A stretch of 24,442 nucleotides of DNA, from the IMG/VR virus record IMGVR_UViG_3300020283_000026, positions 1 to 24,442 of that record; one strand, 5' to 3'. Below, piece by piece: positions 1 to 8,600 of the stretch. The notes below the pieces were generated by a model, which searched no databases, was not told the origin of the DNA, and saw only the letters and a program-made list of their open reading frames with translations. Within the stretch, counting starts at the first letter, position 1. The number at the start of each line of letters is the position of its first letter. The position numbers were made by a program, and so were the translations under genes. The DNA is from a virus.

Positions 1-3000
1 GATCTAAGTTTGCACCTGTTGCAGCAGCAACTCTTGCATCTGCCCTAGTATTAGTAAAGAATAATTTGCTTGAACCCTCTACAATATTATCAGTATTAAT
101 ATCTCCTTGAGTTACAGAGAGTGCACCACCTGCACTTAGTTCAATACCTGTACCATATGTAAAGTGTGTTCTCGTTCTTGCAGCAGTAGTGAATAGATTT
201 GTTGATCCTTCAGTTACGTTATCAGTATTAATTTGAGATTGAGTAACAGAAAGTTCACCACTACCAGACAACGCAATACCTGTTCCGTAAGTAAAGTGTG
301 TCCTTGTTCGTGCAGCAGTGGTGAACAAGTTGCTTGATCCTTCAGTTACATTGTCAGTATTAATATCTGACTGTGTTACGGATAGTGTATATGTATTAGC
401 AGTGTCATCATAAACTTTAGTAATACCAGTGCTTGCTGTGATAAGAGCATTGATTCTATCATCTACTCTTTCATTAGTGAAGTATAGATTTGTTGATCCT
501 TCAGATAGTGCGTCAGTGTCATGGTTGCTGATATCAGATACTTGACCAGTAAGGTTTGCAGTAATAGTTCCTGCAGCAAAGTTACCAGATGCATCTCTTA
601 AAACTAAGTTATTAGCAGAGTTAGACGCTGATGAAGCAACGTTGATTGTAGTATTTCCAGAAACACCGTCAGCATTTGTTAATGTAATACCTGACGACGC
701 TGTAACAGCAAATGTTCTTTGTGCATAAGTTCCAGTTCCTGTCCTTACAACATAACCAGTTCCAGACATAGCAGCAAGACCAGTGCTATCAGCATCAACA
801 AATGTTGTGTTAATAGTTGGAGCAGAACTACCATCTACAGATACAGAACCTTGAACAACACCTGCAAGGGTGAATGTTCTAGCAGTCTTCCATGCATCAG
901 CAGTAGATGCGTTACCTAAGAAACCTGCACCAGATCCTGTGCCACTAGCAGCAGTGATTTGATTAGCAGCAAAGTCACCAGATGAGTCACGATTTACAAC
1001 TGTAGAGACTGTTGCAGCAGTCGCAGTTGTCATACCATCTAGTAAGTCTGCGTTTAGATTGTTAATCTTGTCAGTTGTAGGAATAACAAGAGCAGGACCA
1101 GATGATACCTGAGATATAATCTGTCCATCTACTGTTGCTGTACCATCAACATTTAAGTTATTATCAATGTCAACAGATGTACCTGCACCTGTAACATGAA
1201 TAGAACCGACTCTTAATGCACCGTCAGTACCATTTAATACTTCTGAGTTATTACTTGCGCTAGTTAGGAATGCGAATTCTTGTGAGGATCTGTCAAAACC
1301 AAAGAAACCAATTTTAGCAGAACCGTCGTAGTAGCGAAACTCCACACCCCTATCCTTACCATCGTTAGACGCGGGTGCTGTGTCACCACCAACAGTAATA
1401 ATAGGGTCATCGATAGTAGTGACTGTGCTGTTAACTGTTGTTGTTGTTCCATTGACTGTTAAATTACCTGTAACTACAAGGTCAGACTGAAGTGCAGCAT
1501 CACCTGCTACAGTTAGTTCACCTTGTGATACGACATTACCATTATCAGTGTCAACTGTAAACTTGTCAACACCTGCAGCAGTTTGAACTTTGAAGAACTT
1601 ATTATCTGCCTTAACAATGGTTTGATCAGAGACTGTTAATGTTCCTGATATGTCAGCATTGTTATTAAGATCTAGTGCACCTGTAAGTTCAGTAGCACCA
1701 TAGACTCTTAGTCCTTGCCCAACAGCAAGGTTCTTACCGATACCTGCACCACCAGTAAGTCTTAAAGCACCATCAGCACTATAAGATCCTGTCAGTGTTT
1801 GATCGCTATTATTAGTTAGCGTATTTACACCAGTCGTTCCTAGACTATTGTTGATTTGAGTAGCACCTGCTACAGTTACTTGACCTTGGATTATTGTATT
1901 ACCGTTATCAGTATCGACTGTAAACTTATCTACTCCAGAACCATTCTGAACTGCAAACTCTTCGTTAGATGCATTGATAATAAGAGAGTCAATGATCTGT
2001 GTTTCACCTTGAACTGTTAGTGTACCATCAGTTGCTATGTTACCTGTAGAAGAAGCAACAGTCATCTTATCAGTTGTACCTGATCTGACTGCAAAGTTTG
2101 CATCAACATCTAAGGTGCCATTGATTTCTGTGTTATTAGCAACAGTCAGTGTACCACCAAGAGTTGTATTACTATCAACATTAAGAGTACTATTTAATTC
2201 TGTATGACCATCAGCAGTCAGTGTACCTTCAATATTAGTATTACCTGTTGAATTTTCTACAAAGAACTTATCTGTTGTGCCATTTCTAACTGCAAAATCT
2301 TCATCAACATCTAGAGTGCCATTAAAGTTTACGTTATCATTAACAGTCAGTGTACCTTGAATAGTTGTGTTACCAGTTGCACCAATAACAGTGAACTTCT
2401 CAGTATCACCACTATTGAGTTTACCAACAGCAAACCTTTCGTTAGATCCAGTAGCACCAACGTACAAGGACTTCATAATACCTGCACCACCATGTGCCTT
2501 TAAGGTAGAGAAGTTATGAGATGCATAAGATGGAGACGCTTGATAACTGTCACCAAAACGACCTCTGTATCTAACTCTCAACCAGTTCAATCTAGATTCA
2601 GTCTCTGTTGCACTATCCTTAATCTCTAGAGGACCATTAACGTGTAACGTACCATCAATCAGAGCAGAACCTGCAACGTATGCACCACCATCAAGTCTAA
2701 GTGCACCATAATCATTTGATTGAATCTCCCAAGCACCAGTAGTTCCGTTCTTGGCAGTAGTAATATCGTTTGTGCTTTCTAGATGTACATCTCCTGAGAT
2801 TGCAACGTCACCGTTAGCATCAATATTATTAGAGAAGGTAGCAATGTTTGTAACACCGAGTGTACCTGCAATAGTTGTGTTACCAGAAGCAGCAACAACA
2901 TTGAACTTGTTAGTATTGACGTTGAGGTTACCTGTGATATCAGTTACACCACCAATAGATGCATTACCTGTAGTAGTGTGGAATTGTATTTTAGTTGTGC

Positions 3001-5155
3001 CACTACCATTATTCAATGATAATGTCTTAGAAGCACCTTGGAATACAATATCATCATCAAATCTAGATGTGCTATTTGCTCTAAATGTACCATCAACATC
3101 TAATAGACCACCAATATTAACATCATCTCCTATACCTGCACCACCTGCAACTACCAAATCTCCAGTAGTATTAGATGTTGAGTTTGTATTTGTTGTAAGT
3201 TTTAAGTTACCTGCAGTTATACCTGACGCTGTTCCACTAAAGACCTCTGAAGTATTTGTGGCGTTGTGTAAAAATGTGAATCCTCCGACGTGTCCTCCGA
3301 GGTCGGTGTATGAGTCATCATATCCAAAGAAACCAATTCTTGCTTGATTATCGTAATATCTGAACTCAACACCACGATCTTTATTGTCATCACTAGCAGG
3401 AGCAGTATCGCCACCAAGAGTGATGATGGGATCATCCACTGTTGTAACCGTTGAATTAACTGTCGTCGTCGTACCATCTACTTGAAAATCTCCATGAACT
3501 CGTACTAACCCTGTGATTGCCCTATCATCACCTGGGTCAAGGTGTAGGGTTGCATCGGTTGATCCAATATAGTTTGTTTGAACTCTTACATTTTCAATAT
3601 GAACTTTACCAGTAGCAGCAGATGCATCGATATCAACAACATCTTCTGCAGTAAGAGTTAATGTACTTGTGCCAGATCCTGCGTTAGTGGAAGCAACAGT
3701 AAAGTTTCTAGCAGAAGAACTATTCTGTGTAAGTTCAATATTAAAATCGCCATCACCAGTCTTATCGATCTGTTGTGCAGTAGCACCATCAAGAATGAAA
3801 TCTGGATCACTGAATAATGTTTTTACATTTATATCTACCTCTCCATTTCCACTATCTCCTGTATTGTTAGCACCAAAAAGTAAACTACCCGAAGTATTGT
3901 TTACTTTAACGTAGTTAAGATAGTTAAATCCTCTGTATCCAGATGTTGCTGTAAGTTCTTGATCTAGTTCAAAATTCTCTACTGTATTACCATCAGCAAA
4001 TCCAATTCTATTATTTTGTAGTTGAGTGTTATCTACTCCTTGGGCGGAGATCGTGACGTGCCCGTTGCTGTCAACGTCGAAATCTTCCTGTGCAAATGAA
4101 GCCAATCCTTTCTGCTCTGTTGCCTCGGCAGCGAGATATCGCCACCCGCCAGAGTCACCGCTAGTATGAGTGGGAGCACCACTACCTGCTGCGATTCCTT
4201 GGATTGCTTGATAAACCTTTGATGCGTTAGCAATGATGTCATATCTAACGTAAGTTGTACCTGCACTGTAGCTAGCGTACTTACTACCCTCTGCAGCAGT
4301 AGCGATTGGTACGTTTGTGGCACTTGTTAGTCTACCACGGTCATCTACAGTAAACTTAACAGCGTTAACCGTAGGTGTACCAAAGGGTTCACCGTTTCCA
4401 CCTGCACCTGATACCGATGTCAGGGATTCCGTATTATAGTTACCTGCTGTAACAGTAGTTGCTATGATATCGATTGTGGGGTTACCGTTGACACCACCAC
4501 CATTGTTTACTGCTATTCTTCCTGCGGTTCCTGCAATAGTTCTAGTTGCCATTGAACCACCACCAGTTCTAGAAATCAAACCTGTAGTGGTAAGACCTGC
4601 AACTGCAACCAAGTCTAAGTCGTATGGTTGTGCAGATTGTCCTTCTACTGTACCGTTTAAATTATAATCTGCAAGAGTTGTTGGGTTTGAAGCATTTGTT
4701 ATTCTACCTTTCGCATCAACTGTTACCTTAGTATAGGTTCCTGTAGCAGATGCAGAACCATCATAGTGAGGTAATGTTGATAATAATGCTAATGAAGAAG
4801 TTAAGTTTAAGTTCTGTGATCCATCAAATACACCAGTGGCAAGAACATCTTGTGATAATTGGATCTGACGAGTTGAAGCAAGACGTGAAGAAGTAGAAGC
4901 ATTACCAATAAGAGTTGATGTAATCGTACCTGCTGCAAAGTTACCATCAGCATCCCTTTGTACTAATGTATTTGCAGTATTAGATGTAGATTCAACAGGT
5001 CTCTCATAAGTCAAAGTATTCCACGCAGTTACACCGTCACCAATCTTGAACCTACCAGTATCAAGTTCGATGCCAAGTTCACCTTGTGCAAGGGTTGGGT
5101 TAGAGTTCGCCCATTCCTGAGCACCACCTCTTCTTAACTGAATTCTATTTGCCAT
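1..5155 (-). CDS. Long repeat-rich tail-fibre-like protein with Mtd-type N-terminus (3' end outside window)
   Basis: The frame is open from the ATG at 5155 to the left edge, giving 1718 residues without a stop, so the C-terminus is missing. An in-frame TAG six codons upstream fixes the start. The N-terminus (MANRIQLRRGGAQEWANSNP, then LAQGELGIELDTGRFKIGDG) matches the short N-terminal domain of phage fibres and the major tropism determinant (Mtd_N type), which usually attaches a fibre to the particle. The rest is low-complexity, Thr/Asn/Gly-rich, beta-type repeats: GNT-x-I-x-GTLTV units, a roughly 80-residue module present twice, and a 44-residue tandem repeat at the left edge. It has no signal peptide, membrane segment or visible catalytic motif. 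It follows its own late promoter and a terminator-like hairpin. By family logic it is a host-recognition or baseplate fibre; the exact attachment site is inference. Fibre-like identity is fairly sure, receptor unknown. Confidence 0.82.
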   Translation of the reverse strand, partial: MANRIQLRRGGAQEWANSNPTLAQGELGIELDTGRFKIGDGVTAWNTLTYERPVESTSNTANTLVQRDADGNFAAGTITSTLIGNASTSSRLASTRQIQLSQDVLATGVFDGSQNLNLTSSLALLSTLPHYDGSASATGTYTKVTVDAKGRITNASNPTTLADYNLNGTVEGQSAQPYDLDLVAVAGLTTTGLISRTGGGSMATRTIAGTAGRIAVNNGGGVNGNPTIDIIATTVTAGNYNTESLTSVSGAGGNGEPFGTPTVNAVKFTVDDRGRLTSATNVPIATAAEGSKYASYSAGTTYVRYDIIANASKVYQAIQGIAAGSGAPTHTSGDSGGWRYLAAEATEQKGLASFAQEDFDVDSNGHVTISAQGVDNTQLQNNRIGFADGNTVENFELDQELTATSGYRGFNYLNYVKVNNTSGSLLFGANNTGDSGNGEVDINVKTLFSDPDFILDGATAQQIDKTGDGDFNIELTQNSSSARNFTVASTNAGSGTSTLTLTAEDVVDIDASAATGKVHIENVRVQTNYIGSTDATLHLDPGDDRAITGLVRVHGDFQVDGTTTTVNSTVTTVDDPIITLGGDTAPASDDNKDRGVEFRYYDNQARIGFFGYDDSYTDLGGHVGGFTFLHNATNTSEVFSGTASGITAGNLKLTTNTNSTSNTTGDLVVAGGAGIGDDVNIGGLLDVDGTFRANSTSRFDDDIVFQGASKTLSLNNGSGTTKIQFHTTTGNASIGGVTDITGNLNVNTNKFNVVAASGNTTIAGTLGVTNIATFSNNIDANGDVAISGDVHLESTNDITTAKNGTTGAWEIQSNDYGALRLDGGAYVAGSALIDGTLHVNGPLEIKDSATETESRLNWLRVRYRGRFGDSYQASPSYASHNFSTLKAHGGAGIMKSLYVGATGSNERFAVGKLNSGDTEKFTVIGATGNTTIQGTLTVNDNVNFNGTLDVDEDFAVRNGTTDKFFVENSTGNTNIEGTLTADGHTELNSTLNVDSNTTLGGTLTVANNTEINGTLDVDANFAVRSGTTDKMTVASSTGNIATDGTLTVQGETQIIDSLIINASNEEFAVQNGSGVDKFTVDTDNGNTIIQGQVTVAGATQINNSLGTTGVNTLTNNSDQTLTGSYSADGALRLTGGAGIGKNLAVGQGLRVYGATELTGALDLNNNADISGTLTVSDQTIVKADNKFFKVQTAAGVDKFTVDTDNGNVVSQGELTVAGDAALQSDLVVTGNLTVNGTTTTVNSTVTTIDDPIITVGGDTAPASNDGKDRGVEFRYYDGSAKIGFFGFDRSSQEFAFLTSASNNSEVLNGTDGALRVGSIHVTGAGTSVDIDNNLNVDGTATVDGQIISQVSSGPALVIPTTDKINNLNADLLDGMTTATAATVSTVVNRDSSGDFAANQITAASGTGSGAGFLGNASTADAWKTARTFTLAGVVQGSVSVDGSSAPTINTTFVDADSTGLAAMSGTGYVVRTGTGTYAQRTFAVTASSGITLTNADGVSGNTTINVASSASNSANNLVLRDASGNFAAGTITANLTGQVSDISNHDTDALSEGSTNLYFTNERVDDRINALITASTGITKVYDDTANTYTLSVTQSDINTDNVTEGSSNLFTTAARTRTHFTYGTGIALSGSGELSVTQSQINTDNVTEGSTNLFTTAARTRTHFTYGTGIELSAGGALSVTQGDINTDNIVEGSSKLFFTNTRADARVAAATGANLD
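72..467 (-). repeat. 132-base tandem repeat (44-residue unit) in fibre gene
   Basis: The repeat phase recurs at 72, 204 and 336, a spacing of exactly 132 bases. The encoded unit begins NTDNVTEGSTNLFTTAARTR and ends with a GELSVTQSQI-type segment. A fourth, diverged and longer relative starts near 495 (159 bases on; SEGSTNLYFTNERV). The array may continue past the left edge. Multiples of three keep the frame, so gain or loss of copies would lengthen or shorten the fibre without breaking it. Confidence 0.85.
1222..1461 (-). repeat. Duplicated ~80-residue fibre module, C-terminal copy
   Basis: This stretch encodes VNGTTTTVNSTVTTIDDPII, then GGDTAPAS, KDRGVEFRYYDGSAKIGFFG and an NNSEV ending. 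It closely matches the module at 3229-3481 of the same gene, about 660 residues closer to the N-terminus. This copy lacks about ten Gly-rich residues found in the other before its FxFL segment. Similar GTTTTVNST...DDP segments are, as far as I recall, common in cyanophage fibre proteins. Confidence 0.85.
3229..3481 (-). repeat. Duplicated ~80-residue fibre module, N-terminal copy
   Basis: This stretch encodes VDGTTTTVNSTVTTVDDPII, then GGDTAPASDDNKDRGVEFRY, an ARIGFFGYDD segment and a TNTSEV ending. It is the longer of the two copies, with an extra YTDLGGHVGG-type insertion. The pair indicates an internal duplication followed by divergence. Confidence 0.85.
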
Positions 5156-5159
5156 TTTT

Positions 5160-5171
5160 GAGTTATAACTC
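5160..5171. promoter_or_regulatory. Perfect 12-base palindrome just before fibre start codon
   Basis: GAGTTATAACTC is a perfect inverted repeat ending four bases before the fibre ATG at 5155. It sits exactly where a Shine-Dalgarno sequence would lie, and no GGAG-like sequence is present there. It could be a protein-binding site on DNA or mRNA, or chance. The symmetry is certain; the function is not known. Confidence 0.4.
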
Positions 5172-5193
5172 TATAGGGATTATGCTTCCAAGT

Positions 5194-5201
5194 TATTTAT
5201 G
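5194..5201 (-). promoter_or_regulatory. T4-type late promoter CATAAATA for fibre gene
   Basis: Read on the minus strand, CATAAATA is followed by ACTTGG. It lies 38 bases upstream of the fibre ATG and just past the terminator-like hairpin. It fits the T4 late-promoter -10 element (TATAAATA; NATAAATA in cyanophages). By eye the same octamer pattern on this strand occurs only at three gene junctions of the window (also 14464 and 19923). Confidence 0.75.
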
Positions 5202-5208
5202 ATAGTAA

Positions 5209-5232
5209 GAAGGGGGTTCTAGACCCCCCTTC
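5209..5232 (-). terminator. Stem-loop after coiled-coil gene, probable terminator
   Basis: The minus strand reads GAAGGGGG, an 8-base loop, then CCCCCTTC, a perfect 8-bp GC-rich stem. It begins two bases after the stop codon of the 75-residue gene and precedes the next late promoter. The tail (TTACTATC) is only weakly U-rich. It may therefore terminate incompletely, or act as a 3' stabilising hairpin or processing point. Confidence 0.6.
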
Positions 5233-5234
5233 AA

Positions 5235-5462
5235 CTATTCTGCAGTTTCTGGAGTTTTGTCTTCAACTTTATCGGGTACTTCCCCTTCTCCAAAATACTC
5301 TAGAGTTTCTATTGCTCCTTGTAGTTTCAAGGCAGTAACTTCATTCTCTTTGATCTTTGCTGAGAGATCTTGGTTCTCTTTGATCAATGCTGCATATCGA
5401 TCTTTAAACTGTTTAAGCATCTCATCTTGTGAGACCTTTTCAACAGGTGCTGATGTTGTCAT
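5235..5462 (-). CDS. Small coiled-coil protein with acidic tail (75 aa), hypothetical
   Basis: The product is 75 residues. Residues 10-60 are charged and helix-forming with heptad-like spacing (MLKQFKDRYAALIKENQDLS, then KIKENEVTALKLQGAIETLE), a likely coiled coil. Residues 61-75 form an acidic tail rich in E, D, P and T. There is no signal peptide or membrane segment. Its ATG overlaps the TGA of the preceding 74-residue gene (ATGA), so translation is probably coupled. It is the last gene of the gp8 operon and is followed by a hairpin. I do not recognise a named family. Small coiled-coil proteins near large virion genes may be minor structural or fibre-assembly factors, but that is inference only. 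Confidence 0.75.
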   Translation of the reverse strand: MTTSAPVEKVSQDEMLKQFKDRYAALIKENQDLSAKIKENEVTALKLQGAIETLEYFGEGEVPDKVEDKTPETAE

Positions 5463-5683
5463 GATGTTTTTTGTACTAACGTTAGTAGGAGTGATTTAAT
5501 CTCACTCATATCTGATTTTAACCCATTCACTTCATTTTGTAAAGTAGTAAAGTCTTCTTTTGCTTTTTTCTCTGCCTGATATGCCTTCATATATTTTTGA
5601 TATGTAGACTCATCAGTACAGTTAAATGATCCAGATTTTGAATCACGAAACCAGTTTTGATGATCTTTTACAGGTTGATACAT
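5459..5683 (-). CDS. Small coiled-coil protein (74 aa), hypothetical
   Basis: The product is 74 residues. The N-terminal part (WFRDSKSGSFNCTDESTYQK, residues 11-30) resembles the WxRDxxxGAxxNxD start of small unnamed marine-phage proteins I recall. Residues 30-72 are helical and charged, ending in a heptad-like EVNGLKSDMSEIKSLLLTLV stretch. The start codon overlaps the stop of the giant upstream gene (TAATG) and its own stop overlaps the next start (ATGA). It thus sits in a coupled chain gp8 - DUF4815 protein - 74 aa - 75 aa. Its function is unknown. The coupling suggests a fixed ratio or co-assembly with the DUF4815 protein. No transmembrane segment or signal peptide is seen. Confidence 0.78.
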   Translation of the reverse strand: MYQPVKDHQNWFRDSKSGSFNCTDESTYQKYMKAYQAEKKAKEDFTTLQNEVNGLKSDMSEIKSLLLTLVQKTS

Positions 5684-8600
5684 TAGATAGCAAGAGCGAT
5701 TGCTCGGAAGTCTTCTATTATGGGTGTTGCAGATTGGTTTGGTGAAACAAACACAATCTTTATTTGATACTGGTCAAAATTCAAACCAGAAACTTCATAC
5801 TCATAGTCTTTAAGAACTATTTGTTGAGTAGGTGCAGGTATGACTGCCTGATTATCTGGGAAGAACTCAAATCCAAATGTTTCGATAGAATCAGTTGAAC
5901 CAGTAGGTCGTACTCTATATAGTACCTTTATGAAACTCTCATCTGGGCGATACCCTGCAAACAATACCTTTATAGCACCAGAGGGATTTGAAAGATCTGC
6001 AGCACGAGTAATATATACAGCATCATGTGAATCACCAGTAGATAATTTTGCAGTATTTGGATCATCAGGATTATTAATCCTATTCATAACAGTTGTCATT
6101 GACATCCTGTCTGTATCAAGAACAGGAGATACATTTGATCTATTACTGGTTAATGATAAATCTAATCTGAATGACTTAGCACCAGATAGTTCGGATGACT
6201 CATTGATTGTTGAACATATAAGTCCAGGTGCTAGTAATGGATTATCTTCACTTAAAATAATATCAGAGAATACACCATCATTTGCAAATGATTCTTGATT
6301 TATTTGTGCACCATTATTGATTGATGAACCACTAATAATATTCACTCTTGCAGTTACATTAGTTTGAGGTAACAACATTCTTTCAATCTGAGGAACTAAG
6401 ATATCATACTGTACGTTTTGTGTTGCAACAGCATTAGCTCCACCAGACTTAATACCAAGTCTAGCGATTGATGATGTGGCAAGTTCGTAAGTATCTAAAG
6501 TTGGATTTGAAAGAGTTGTGTGAGTTTTATTAATCTCGATTAGTGGTATACCATCAAGGTTATAACATTCAACAACTGACTCATCAACGTGTGATACTGC
6601 AGTCGTTCCATCTAGTCCTCTTTCTGCTACAGTCATTGTTTTAAAGTCACTTGATATTGCTGTATAAGATACAATCTCAGTTCCTGCGTTACTAATGACT
6701 CTCGCATATCCTTTGTTTGTACTACTAATCGCTGCACCATTAATAATTTGATGGAATGCAGATGCATCATTTACATTAAATGTTGTATCAGTTGATGATA
6801 TAGCAGCAGTCAAGTATGTTGGGGATACTTCTGATTCTACACCAGTAATAACAACATTATTTGAAGGACTATGCATACAATGGTTACTATGTGCAACTCT
6901 TATTTTCTTTTCACTTGGTTGGAATGTAGGTTGAGTGGTTGAAACTATATCACTGATTGCACCAGCTTCAACTGCATCACCCGCATAAGTTATAGAACTA
7001 ACAGTTGCAGTTGTGTTTGAAGTTCCTCCAGTCACTGTTTCAGAAGAAGGAGTAAACTCTGTGGAAACATATCTTAGTGTCAGTGTATTTGTACCAGATA
7101 CCCATGTTACAACTTCAGCAGTAGGAGATGTAGCAGAGTTACCTGTGATTGTTTCACCAACAGTAAAGGCACCAGATGCACCACTTACAACCATAGTTGC
7201 AGTTGTTTTAGATGAAACTATTCTTCCTACAACGTTGCTACCAGAAACAGATCCTCCTTGGAAAACACCAGTGATATCATTAACTGTTAACAAATCACCA
7301 CCTGCGTCTGGAGTTACTTTAGTGATTGTACCTTGTGCTAAACTACCCTTTTGGTATATTCTGGCACCAACTGTAAATGGAGCAGTTGTTGTATTTGTTA
7401 CTATTTGAACTGATGGAGGGAATGTTAATATTGGATCATTCTGTAGATTTAACTTACCACCATTTCCAATGTCGAGAGGAGCATTATTCAATGTAACAGT
7501 AGATAATACAGAAGTATCAAACTCTGCTCTATTGACTTTAAACTTCAAGTCTTCATACTGATCAGCAGTCCATGTAGATGCGTTCTGTGATTTGAATAGA
7601 ACACCCGCATATGGTTGCTCAGATATAGTTCTGTCTCCTGATATATCAATCTCACCCATTCTTGATATCCAAATAGTATATTCATTAGAGTCAGATAGAA
7701 GAACGAAACAATGTTCAATAGATTGTGGGATATAAACAGGTGCTTTAAATGTAAATTTAGTTGCAACAGCACCAGTTTCAGATAACTGAATAACAGATGG
7801 TTCTAAAGTAACATCAGAAAATGGTAGGATATTTGTTGTTGGATATCCATTTTCCATTGTTCTAACCTGCATAGAAACAGGAATGTTAGCATCTCTAGTT
7901 TTGAAATAAACTTCTACAGATGTTAGGAATACACCACCTTCCTCATCACTAATGAATGATTGAGCAAGAGGGTCATACCAACCAATCTGTCTAGTCTCAG
8001 TTCTAAGTGTATTGAAGTTTCTTTCTTGTGTAACTGTATCACGAACAATATCAGCATTTCTAACAGAAAGAATATTTTCACGAACTCTATTTAATGTGCC
8101 TCTTGCTTCATATTCTGCTTCAGCAGATGATTCAACAGCACCACCAATTCTTGAGTTAGTATCTGAAGTAGAAAATCTAATAACTCTTGTACCAGTTGCC
8201 CAACGTGGATTGGTGTTTACAGCAGCAGTAGGTATAAAGAATGATGCACCCATCTTACCAAAACGGTCAGATATTAATCTACGATCTTTAACAACTGCTC
8301 TTGCACCAGAATCAGCAACTAATACTTCACCAACCTGCACGTTACCAAAGAACTCACCTACTGCTTGTGCAGCAAGATCATCTGTATTGATATTTAAAAA
8401 TGCTGTAGTAGAAGCATATGATGAAGGCATTGATGTATCATCATATGGATTAAAGACATATAAGTCATTAGGTGCAGCAACTTTTAATACACATCCACTA
8501 ATTTCTCCTCTTACAGTCTCACCAGGAATGAAAGGTGTGGAGTTTGTACGAGCATCAGTTGAAGGATCTTTGATAAGTTCGATTAATTTTGGTGTCATAT

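Noticed and set aside
72-495. CRISPR-like regular repeats
   Set aside because: The 132-base units are coding, in frame, diverged at synonymous sites and without spacers.
2751-3347. Plus-strand open frame of 198 codons inside the fibre gene
   Set aside because: It is antisense to a continuous minus-strand frame, low in complexity and dominated by V/L/P/T as expected from the complement of Thr/Asn/Gly repeats. It has no promoter or ribosome-binding site.
1-5155. Possible frameshift or pseudogene in the fibre region
   Set aside because: The start at 5155 and the codons at the left edge are in the same phase, and I met no stop when reading through. The gene is simply cut by the window edge.
1-5155. 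Diversity-generating retroelement suggested by the Mtd-type N-terminus
   Set aside because: No reverse transcriptase, template repeat or lectin-type variable region is visible. This N-terminal domain is common in ordinary fibres.
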